From: Desulfopila sp. IMCC35006
GTDB taxonomy: Bacteria > Desulfobacterota > Desulfobulbia > Desulfobulbales > Desulfocapsaceae
Reading direction: 5' to 3'
NCBI RefSeq assembly: GCF_005116645.1
Contig: NZ_SWCM01000008.1
Coordinates: forward strand, 124,001-188,000
DNA: 64,000 bases
Part shown: positions 58,101-64,000 of the stretch, one piece after another
Layout of the letters: each line of letters starts with the position of its first letter
Numbering within the stretch: position 1 is the first letter of the stretch
Notes under the pieces: generated by a model
What the model was told of the DNA's origin: nothing
Databases searched by the model: none
Seen by the model: the letters and a program-made list of their open reading frames with translations, nothing else
Made by a program: the position numbers and the translations under genes

Positions 58101-58736
58101 ATGATCGGGGGAAAGTGCCCGGTGACGGTGTTCAAAAACCAACTCTTCGTCGATCATCTCGGCCATCTGATCGTAACTGACCTCTTCGATCTTTTGGATT
58201 TCATGACTGGTGCGGAAACCATCGAAGAAATGTACAAATGGAATACGGGAGGCCAGGGTTGCCTGGGTGGCGATCAGTGCCATATCCATGGCCTGCTGAA
58301 CGTTTTCAGCGCAGAGCATTGCCCAGCCGGTTTGTCGTGCGGCATAGATATCGCTGTGGTCGCCGAAAATTGACAGCGCCTGACAGGCTATTGCTCTCGC
58401 CGTTACGTGGAATACCGTCGGTGTCAGTTCACCGGCAATCTTGTACATATTGGGGATCATTAACAACAGGCCCTGCGAAGCAGTGAAGGTGGTACAAAGA
58501 GCTCCTGTGGTGAGCGATCCATGAATAGACCCGGCAACCCCGGCTTCGGATTGCATTTGGTTGACTACGGGCACTGTTCCCCAGATATTTTTTTGCAGGG
58601 TGGCAGACTTGGAGTCAGCTTCTGCTGCGAGTGGAGTTGAAGGGGTAATGGGGTAGAGCGTGATGACTTCACTAGTGGCGTAGGCGACATGGGTACACGC
58701 CTGATTGCCGTCAATTGTTACCATCTTTCGCGACAT
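55188..58736 (-). CDS. nifJ: Pyruvate:ferredoxin (flavodoxin) oxidoreductase
   Basis: A 1182-residue single-chain PFOR that converts pyruvate and CoA to acetyl-CoA, CO2 and reduced ferredoxin. In order: domain I (GNQACTHVAYATSEVITLYPITPSTPLAA), CoA/domain III, two 4Fe-4S sites (CIQCGQCSLVCPHA and CCGCTLCVSVCPA), a third cluster and TPP domain VI (GACAGCGETPYIKL, GNATGCTSIYGGN, GGDGWAYDIGYGG). The start ATG has GGAG upstream; a longer frame to 58835 is unneeded. Central to anaerobic carbon and electron flow. Confidence 0.97.
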   Translation of the reverse strand: MSRKMVTIDGNQACTHVAYATSEVITLYPITPSTPLAAEADSKSATLQKNIWGTVPVVNQMQSEAGVAGSIHGSLTTGALCTTFTASQGLLLMIPNMYKIAGELTPTVFHVTARAIACQALSIFGDHSDIYAARQTGWAMLCAENVQQAMDMALIATQATLASRIPFVHFFDGFRTSHEIQKIEEVSYDQMAEMIDEELVFEHRHRALSPDHPTIRGTAQNPDVFFTGRETVNKYYNAVPSIVQETMNKFADITGRQYNLFDYHGAPDAENVIVMMGSGCETVASTIDFLISKGEKIGMVMVRLYRPFDSKAMVNALPATVERITVLDRTKEPGAPGEPLYLDVRAAIGEATETNSSIYPPVILSGRYGLGSAEFSPAMVKAVFDNMKTMAPMRKFCVGPNDDVTFSSLKYDPAFTIEGKDVYRAMFYGLGSDGTVGANKNTIKIIGTETENSAQGYFVYDSKKSGSITTSHLRFGKNPVVAPYLINKANFIACHNFTFLEQVDMLSNLDEGGTFLLTTSFTKDNVWNELPGNVQRDLINKKAKFYIIDAVSLGLALGLGARINMIMQTAFFLISGILTQDEAIAAIKKAIKKTYGKKGDKVVEMNYSAVDGAVKNIVQVPLGTSVDGKPMPPVVPDHAPKFVKEVTAKLIEGNGAKLKVSQMPADGTWPTGTTQYEKRNIAVSVPRWIPENCIQCGQCSLVCPHAANRIKIYPEAKNAPEAFQSIEAVGKQFKGQRFTVQIFTEDCCGCTLCVSVCPAKTKALEMIPNTEEVKAVQSKNVEYFLELPEINPADINLATVKGSQLKQPLFEFSGACAGCGETPYIKLISQLFGDRMYIGNATGCTSIYGGNLPTTPYSKRKDGRGPTWANSLFEDCAEFSAGMRTTINKMRDQAAELLVGATEAGIIGQDLTTSILEAVQVTQMDIEAQRARIDQLNAALLTNTNPIARRLLHVSDFLVKKSVWGFGGDGWAYDIGYGGVDHVLASGENVNLLVVDTEVYSNTGGQMSKSTPRAATAQFASSGKKMPKKNMGAIFITYGNVYVAQISIGANPAQAIKAIAEAEAYDGPSLIIAYAHCINHGINMALGLEQQKKAVASGHWPLYRFNPDLEAQGKNPLIIDSKEPTIGFEEYALGENRYRTLKRVNPAHANELLEASQKDLLKSWKFLKSLAAALEPEAKVEE

Positions 58737-59078
58737 GATTTGTTCTCCTTTGTTATTCCTATTTGTTGGGCCAGTAACGTGGCGAAAACTGCCAAAATAG
58801 TATAAATGTCCTGAGGGGTATGGGCGGTCGTTCACGAAATACTCGGTGATAATAGTATATGGATGGCTGAATTACAACTAATTCAGCGATAAATTTAGTC
58901 GTCCACACTTTACGCATCGTTGCAACCATGCAATGAATGAAAATTGCTGAACTGTACCATAAGCAAAACAAAACTGACATAAGTCAAAAGATTGTCAGGC
59001 TGTTGTGCCAGTCGCTGCAAAGTGCATGGCATTAGGTGACGAAGTCTTGATGGGAATATGTACTGGAAGGGTTGCTCT
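58737..59078. promoter_or_regulatory. Divergent promoter region with a 22-bp palindrome
   Basis: A 340-bp gap between PFOR (left, minus) and pabB-pabC (right, plus). It contains the perfect palindrome GCTGAATTA-CAAC-TAATTCAGC at 58866-58887, about 130 bp before the PFOR start, an operator candidate. It does not match a Rex or HcpR consensus that I can recall. No gene is seen. Confidence 0.5.
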
Positions 59079-61013
59079 ATGATAAGAATTCAAGATTCGG
59101 ATTTGAGAAAACTCCTGAATTTTCTTGTTCAACAAGAGGAATTTGTGTTTCTCGATACCTCGCGACCGGATCGTGAAAATGTTGAATCACTCTTGTTTCT
59201 GAAGCCGGTGGAGAGACTGGTCTGCAGGCCTGGCGATAATCTTGCTGAATATATGGCTGCCCTGCAGTGTCGCCTGGATCAAGGGTTGTACCTGGCCGGA
59301 TGGGTGGGCTATGAATTTGGTGCAATGCTTGAGGGGAACATCTACACCGGCAACGGTTGTTCAACCGGTGAGCGCCTGGTGCTGGCCGATTTAGGGGTGT
59401 ATGTAAAACCCTGCAGATTTGACCACATTACCGCTGAACATGATTTCCCCTTGGTGACTGATGGCGATTGCAACGAGGATGCCACCTCTTCCTATACCAT
59501 CGAAAATATTCGTCCCAACATGGCCAAAGAGGAATTTCTCAGGGTTCTCGATCAGGTGCGGGAGTATATCATAGCCGGCGATACCTACCAGGTGAATTTT
59601 ACCATGAAGCTGCTCTTTGATTTTGCCGGCTCCACTGAAATGCTGTACTCCATGCTGCGCAAAAATCAATCTGTTGCCTATAGCGCATATATTCGAAACG
59701 GCGAGGAACGGATATTATCGTTTTCGCCAGAATTGTTTTTCAGGAAAAAAGGCAGCGAGATTACCGTTCGTCCAATGAAAGGGACTGCGGTAAAGGGAAG
59801 AACCAGTGGCGAAGAGCAGCACAACAGCGCTATGCTCCACCAGGACGGCAAAAACAGAAGTGAAAATGTCATGATTGTTGATCTGCTGCGCAATGACCTC
59901 GCGCGGTTGATGCATGGACATGGCGAAAGTCGGGTCTTCGTCGAATCGCTGTTTGATGTTGAATCCTATGAGAGCCTGCTGCAGATGACCTCAACGGTGA
60001 AAGCCAGGAGCGCGTCGCCGGCGATGTCGAAGCTGCAGCTTACTGAACTTTTTCGTGCTCTGTTTCCCTGCGGGTCGATAACCGGTGCGCCGAAAATTCG
60101 AACGATGCAGATAATCGATGCCTTGGAAAAGGAACGACGGGGTGTCTATACCGGTGCCATCGGCTACTTTGGCCCGGATGGTTCTGCGGTTTTCAACGTG
60201 CCTATCCGGACGATACGGCTTCGGGGAAATGCCGGAGAGATGGGCATTGGCGCGGGCATTACCCATGACTCGATAGCTGAGGAAGAATGGCATGAATCGT
60301 TGCTGAAGGGTCGGTTCCTAACCCATTGCCAGCCTGACTTTCAGTTGCTGGAAACACTCCTCTGGCAGCCGGGCACAGGTTACTGGCTGCGTAAAGAACA
60401 CCTGCAGCGGTTGGCCGATGCCGCACAATTCTTTAAATTTTCCTGTAACATGCAGGAAGTCCGTACTCGACTTGACGAGGAAGCGTTGTCCTTTCAGAAC
60501 GAATGTTATCGAGTGCGCCTGGTTCTGGCCAAGGATGGCCGAATAGCACTCACGGCCGTACCATGTGCGGCGCCTGCGCTCATGAAGTTGCCAGAGAGGC
60601 CACAACAGGCAGAGGTGTCTGAGCAGCCACTGGTTGCCTTTTCGTCGTCCAGGATAGATGTCGAAGGCCCATGGCTATTCCACAAAACGACCATGCGCTC
60701 CAGATACGACGCGGAGTTTGCCCTGGCGCAACAAAATGGCCTGTATGACATCCTCTTCTATAATGGTGCAGGAGAGGTGACTGAGGGCTGTATAACCAAT
60801 CTGATTATTTACCGGGGGGGCAGGTATCTCACGCCTCCGGTTGCAGCAGGCCTTCTGCCGGGGGTGATGCGTGGACACCTGCTGGCAAGTGGTGATGTTC
60901 CTGTCGTCGAAGACATACTGACCAAAGACGATGTGCTTGCAGCCGAGGCTCTCTTTCTCTGCAATTCTGTTCGAGGTCTGGTGCGGGTGAAGATGAAAAC
61001 GAACGCGCCGTAA
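59079..61013 (+). CDS. pabB: PabB-PabC fusion: aminodeoxychorismate synthase component I / lyase
   Basis: A 644-residue bifunctional folate enzyme. Residues 1-435 are the chorismate-binding PabB: YQVNFTMKL, SFSPELFFR, RPMKGTAVKGR (Lys as in PabB, where TrpE has Ala), RNDLARL, and CGSITGAPKIRTMQIID. From about 440 a class IV aminotransferase-like lyase follows (YEVTEGCITNLII-like text: GEVTEGCITNLIIYRGGRYLTPPV, LLPGVMRG). Together they make 4-aminobenzoate from chorismate with glutamine amidotransferase supplied elsewhere. GGAAGG fixes ATG 59079 over an upstream ATG 59058. Confidence 0.92.
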   Translation: MIRIQDSDLRKLLNFLVQQEEFVFLDTSRPDRENVESLLFLKPVERLVCRPGDNLAEYMAALQCRLDQGLYLAGWVGYEFGAMLEGNIYTGNGCSTGERLVLADLGVYVKPCRFDHITAEHDFPLVTDGDCNEDATSSYTIENIRPNMAKEEFLRVLDQVREYIIAGDTYQVNFTMKLLFDFAGSTEMLYSMLRKNQSVAYSAYIRNGEERILSFSPELFFRKKGSEITVRPMKGTAVKGRTSGEEQHNSAMLHQDGKNRSENVMIVDLLRNDLARLMHGHGESRVFVESLFDVESYESLLQMTSTVKARSASPAMSKLQLTELFRALFPCGSITGAPKIRTMQIIDALEKERRGVYTGAIGYFGPDGSAVFNVPIRTIRLRGNAGEMGIGAGITHDSIAEEEWHESLLKGRFLTHCQPDFQLLETLLWQPGTGYWLRKEHLQRLADAAQFFKFSCNMQEVRTRLDEEALSFQNECYRVRLVLAKDGRIALTAVPCAAPALMKLPERPQQAEVSEQPLVAFSSSRIDVEGPWLFHKTTMRSRYDAEFALAQQNGLYDILFYNGAGEVTEGCITNLIIYRGGRYLTPPVAAGLLPGVMRGHLLASGDVPVVEDILTKDDVLAAEALFLCNSVRGLVRVKMKTNAP

Positions 61014-61015
61014 GG

Positions 61016-61528
61016 TCAGTGTACCATTGAATCATCCTGCTCGGGTGTTATCTCCATCGGTGGAATGAGCAGATTGTGCAGTTTGCCCAATTCTCTTACG
61101 GCGGTCATAAATGATGACGGGAGCGGGATATCTCGCTCTTCTGCCAAAAACTCCAGCTGTTTGGCACGGATAAGAGTCGCCGAGCTGTCGCCGCCTTCCT
61201 GGTGGTCGCAGAGCGTCTGAATGCGCAGGGCGTCGGTGAGAAGGGGGCAGAGGGAGGAGAACTCTTCTCTGATGGTGAGAAGTTCCTGCTCAATATCTCC
61301 CCAGTTCTCCTGGCGGAAACGGACAAATTTTTCGGCCGGATTGCGGGTACCAAAGACTTCATTGACGATGGAACCGGCCAGCATGACGAGATGTTCTTTC
61401 TCTCGCTCCGGCCTATTTTCCATCAGCCTGGTGCGCACTTCTTTATAGAACACCATCTGGACAATGCTGACCCCTTCACGCAGGGAACCGATAAGTTGTG
61501 ATTGTTTTTTCGTTGACTTTGCTTCCAT
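61016..61528 (-). CDS. Hypothetical helical protein
   Basis: A 170-residue, mostly helical, soluble protein (KKQSQLIGSLREGVSIVQ... FGTRNPAEKFVRF... LLTDALRIQTLCDHQEG). No known domain recognised. It lies 14 bp after a DUF493 gene on the same strand, so the two are likely co-transcribed. Confidence 0.6.
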   Translation of the reverse strand: MEAKSTKKQSQLIGSLREGVSIVQMVFYKEVRTRLMENRPEREKEHLVMLAGSIVNEVFGTRNPAEKFVRFRQENWGDIEQELLTIREEFSSLCPLLTDALRIQTLCDHQEGGDSSATLIRAKQLEFLAEERDIPLPSSFMTAVRELGKLHNLLIPPMEITPEQDDSMVH

Positions 61529-61542
61529 TGGACAGGTGTCAA

Positions 61543-61827
61543 TTAGAGAATGATTTTTACGGAAAGGCTTGTTTTTAACGTTTCATATATGCGCAGCCGG
61601 ACCTCTTCGTTTGGTACCTCCAGTTCTGCGAGGAGACTGTGATATTTACCCTTCGAGCTTGAGTGTGAATGACTGATTTTGACGGTATGCGGCGCACAGG
61701 CTGCCACAATTGTGTCTTTGAGCAGGCTGCAGTCCTCCCCTATGACCGTGTATGCCCAGTTGCAGGGGTATTCTATTTCAGGCTGTTCGGGTGATTCCCG
61801 ACGCAGATTATTGTTGTACAAAACCAT
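61543..61827 (-). CDS. DUF493 (YbeD-like) family protein
   Basis: A 94-residue protein with the DUF493 pattern: IEYPCNWAYTVIGED, HSSSKGKYHSLLAELEVPNEEVRLRIYETLK and SVKIIL at the end. The fold is ferredoxin-like, related to the ACT/regulatory class; function in bacteria is not settled. First gene of a two-gene minus-strand operon. Confidence 0.85.
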   Translation of the reverse strand: MVLYNNNLRRESPEQPEIEYPCNWAYTVIGEDCSLLKDTIVAACAPHTVKISHSHSSSKGKYHSLLAELEVPNEEVRLRIYETLKTSLSVKIIL

Positions 61828-61963
61828 TTTTTTTCTCTTTAATAGCTATGGATGGTATTCACTGTAATGAAGTGTTTTGCTGCAAAGTAATAATGAATGG
61901 GCTGGCCTGTGTCAAGAAAAAGACCTGTAAGATGATTCTGGACGTCTTTCAGGAAATACTCTT

Positions 61964-63643
61964 TTGAATAAATCTATCTCTGATGATACAATCGAGCAGA
62001 GTGCCTGCAAAAGCGAAGCAATACCCGCTACTACATCAAAAAAAATAGTGAAAATGAAAGGAAATACCGTGGATTCTAGTGAGAACAAGCAATCTGTTTA
62101 CGATGCGCTCTTTGAAAGTGAAGCGCAGAAAAAGGCCATTTTTGAAGGATTCAGCGGGATACTCATCCTTTTCGATCACAATATGAAGGCGCAATATATC
62201 AACAGGACGATGCATGAAAAATACCCTGATGCCATCGGTAAATCCTGTCATGAAATATTTTGTGCCCGTACGGAAAAGTGTGCGGTATGCGCCTTCCCAA
62301 AGAGCATACAGAGCGGTAAAATTGAATCGAGCACCCAGCGTATCGGAATTTTCGGCAGAGATGGCGATGAGACGGTTTTCGATATTACGGCTTCCCCGGT
62401 CAAGAGCAGAAATGGCGAAGTTTCCGGAGTAATCGTCATCGCCCAGAATGTGACCGAACAATACCGACTGGAAAGACAGCTGCGGCACACCCAGAAAATG
62501 GAAGCTATCGGTACTCTGGCCGGCGGTGTCGCCCATGACTTCAATAACGTACTCACACCGATTATGGGGTATACGGAGATCATTCGGTTGAAACTGCAGC
62601 AGGACGGCTTCAGCGACAAGGCCGTCTATGAATATCTGGAGCAAATCCTCAAGGCTTCGAAACGGGCAAAGTCTCTTGTCGAGCAAGTCCTGACTTTTTC
62701 ACGAAGCACAGAAAAGAAAGCGATGCTGCAATATATGCATCCTATTATCAAAGAGGTGATGAAGCTTATGCGGGTCACCCTGCCCAGTACCATCGTGATC
62801 AATGAGGAAGTGGATGAACGGTGCGGCCGGGTACTCATTGATCCCGTCCAGATTCATCAGGTTCTCATCAATCTGTGCACCAACGCTGCCCATGCCATGG
62901 TGGGCAGACATGGGGTGCTCACCGTGAAACTCGATAAAGTACTGCCAAAAGTGGGCAATAAAGAATGGCTGGAGCTAAGTGTTGCGGATACCGGTGACGG
63001 CATTGAAGAGGAATTGCTCGATAGAATTTTTGAACCGTATTTCTCCACCAAAGAAAAGACCAGCGGGACCGGCATGGGACTGGCCATGGTCCACGGTATC
63101 ATCAGCCGTCAGGGCGGGCATATTGAGGTGGAAAGTGAGATTGGCAAGGGGACTGTCTTCAGGGTTCGTTTGCCCATCGCCCAGCGGGAGACCGGGGTCG
63201 AGCAGGTCGTCTCCCTAGGCGATCTGCAGGGTGGGTCCGGCAGGATCATGCTGGTAGACGATGAGGAGCAGGTGGTCCAGGTTACCGGAGAGATTTTGCA
63301 GAGTCTTGGCTATGAGATCGTCGGCAGGACTTCACCGCTGGAAGCGCTGGAGCTTTTTTCCAGTTCACCCGATGACTTTGACATGATTATTACCGATTTG
63401 ACTATGCCCGGACTGACCGGACTGGAGCTGAGTGAACGGGTCAAAGGGATACGCCCGGATATGCCTATTGTCCTCTTTACCGGCTATTCGGATCAAGTGT
63501 CAAAGGATGCCGCCGTGGCGGCAGGCATAAAAGAGTACTGCATGAAGCCGATCTCCATGAGGGAATTGTCCCATGTGGTCGGACGATTTCTTGGAACTGC
63601 CGCCCGGAGCAGGCAATCGAGCCCGCCCGGGGGGATCCTGTAA
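61964..63643 (+). CDS. Hybrid PAS sensor histidine kinase with C-terminal receiver
   Basis: A 559-residue soluble kinase. A PAS domain (about 50-165) carries unusual cysteines (CHEIFCARTEKCAVC), a possible redox or metal sensor. The HisKA acceptor is H191 (GGVAHDFNNVLTPIMGY). ATPase boxes follow (NLCTNAAHAM, VADTGDGIEEE, FSTKEKTSGTGMGLA). The C-terminal receiver has phospho-acceptor D478 (IITDLTMPGLTG) and the Lys in CMKPISM. The start is uncertain: TTG 61964 gives this length, while GTG 62069 has a good RBS (AAAGGAA) and gives 524 residues. Confidence 0.9.
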   Translation: MNKSISDDTIEQSACKSEAIPATTSKKIVKMKGNTVDSSENKQSVYDALFESEAQKKAIFEGFSGILILFDHNMKAQYINRTMHEKYPDAIGKSCHEIFCARTEKCAVCAFPKSIQSGKIESSTQRIGIFGRDGDETVFDITASPVKSRNGEVSGVIVIAQNVTEQYRLERQLRHTQKMEAIGTLAGGVAHDFNNVLTPIMGYTEIIRLKLQQDGFSDKAVYEYLEQILKASKRAKSLVEQVLTFSRSTEKKAMLQYMHPIIKEVMKLMRVTLPSTIVINEEVDERCGRVLIDPVQIHQVLINLCTNAAHAMVGRHGVLTVKLDKVLPKVGNKEWLELSVADTGDGIEEELLDRIFEPYFSTKEKTSGTGMGLAMVHGIISRQGGHIEVESEIGKGTVFRVRLPIAQRETGVEQVVSLGDLQGGSGRIMLVDDEEQVVQVTGEILQSLGYEIVGRTSPLEALELFSSSPDDFDMIITDLTMPGLTGLELSERVKGIRPDMPIVLFTGYSDQVSKDAAVAAGIKEYCMKPISMRELSHVVGRFLGTAARSRQSSPPGGIL

Positions 63644-64000
63644 TCAGCCGCGGTATTCCGCGCCGTTCTGCAGACTGATCTGATCGTTGAGTGTCCACAG
63701 GTCGTAGAGATAACCAAAGGCAAACAGCCCGCCGGTGCAGAGATATATCAAGCCGGTTATCCATTTGCCCATATACATCCTGTGGATCCCGAAAATCCCG
63801 AGAAAAACAAGGAGCAGCCAGGCGAGGTTATAATCTATCTGGCCGGGGCGATAGCGAATATCCGCGTCCCTGTTCATCCCCGGGATGAGAAAAAGATCAA
63901 CGATCCAGCCGATGAAAAATAATCCCAGGGTAAAAAAATAGATTGTGCCGCTGATCTGTTTTCCATAGTAGAAACGGTGTGCTCCGAGAAAACCAAAAAT
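63644..64000 (-). CDS. Double TM2-domain membrane protein (5' partial)
   Basis: The frame is open to the right window edge, so the start is outside. Two TM2 units are visible: GFLGAHRFYYGKQISGTIYFFTLGLFFIGWIVDL and LGIFGIHRMYMGKWITGLIYLCTGGLFAFGYLYDLWTL, each with two helices and the GxHRxYxGK loop. The ATG at 63877 is internal. Function of TM2 proteins is poorly known. This protein has at least 118 residues. Confidence 0.85.
   Translation of the reverse strand: MFGFLGAHRFYYGKQISGTIYFFTLGLFFIGWIVDLFLIPGMNRDADIRYRPGQIDYNLAWLLLVFLGIFGIHRMYMGKWITGLIYLCTGGLFAFGYLYDLWTLNDQISLQNGAEYRG

Overview
The window looks like the chromosome of an anaerobic Desulfobacterota bacterium, probably of the Desulfobulbales type. 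This is an inference from a full-length single-chain pyruvate:ferredoxin oxidoreductase, a selenocysteine-decoded Rdx gene, the family flavour of the housekeeping proteins and moderate GC. No 16S gene is present to confirm it.

Bases 1-15,300 are accessory DNA. Two phage-like or unknown genes (3-1298) and an AT-rich gap lead to a WYL-domain regulator and a complete type I-E CRISPR-Cas locus in the order cas3, cas8e, cse2, cas7e, cas5e, cas6e, [BRO remnant], cas1, cas2, leader and a 34-repeat array. The cas genes are tightly coupled (overlaps of 1-20 nt or short RBS gaps). Two things are unusual. Cas3 carries an N-terminal Fic/Doc-type domain of the RhuM-associated class, fused in frame. A decayed BRO-family (phage antirepressor-like) gene sits translationally coupled between cas6e and cas1. 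The island abuts tRNA-Arg(UCG).

Bases 15,500-28,300 are housekeeping: dGTPase, an unannotated-looking Rdx/SelW-like selenoprotein with an in-frame TGA and a bacterial SECIS-like hairpin, a DtxR/MntR regulator, recN, a ThiI-like sulfurtransferase, a dihydrouridine synthase, a CCA-adding-type nucleotidyltransferase, rlmE, yebC-ruvCAB and panB. Short structured repeats lie in the gaps.

Bases 28,600-45,640 are the division and cell wall (dcw) cluster: mraZ, rsmH, ftsL, ftsI, a murE-murF fusion, mraY, murD, murG, murC, murB, ftsQ, ftsA, ftsZ. It has a promoter with a five-repeat MraZ box. ftsW is missing from its usual place between murD and murG, and the FtsI-like protein has lost all three transpeptidase motifs, so the usual FtsW-FtsI septal synthase is not encoded here in working form. 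A small inverted-repeat element flanked by an 8-bp direct repeat has inserted at the ftsQ stop codon.

Bases 45,700-64,000 hold a membrane histidine kinase coupled to a FetAB-like ABC exporter, a CoA-disulfide reductase with a rhodanese domain, a 278-bp imperfect palindrome, a HEAT-repeat response regulator, a PHP phosphatase, a YkgJ-type cysteine-cluster protein, PFOR, a PabB-PabC fusion, a DUF493 protein, a PAS hybrid kinase and a double-TM2 membrane protein cut by the window end.
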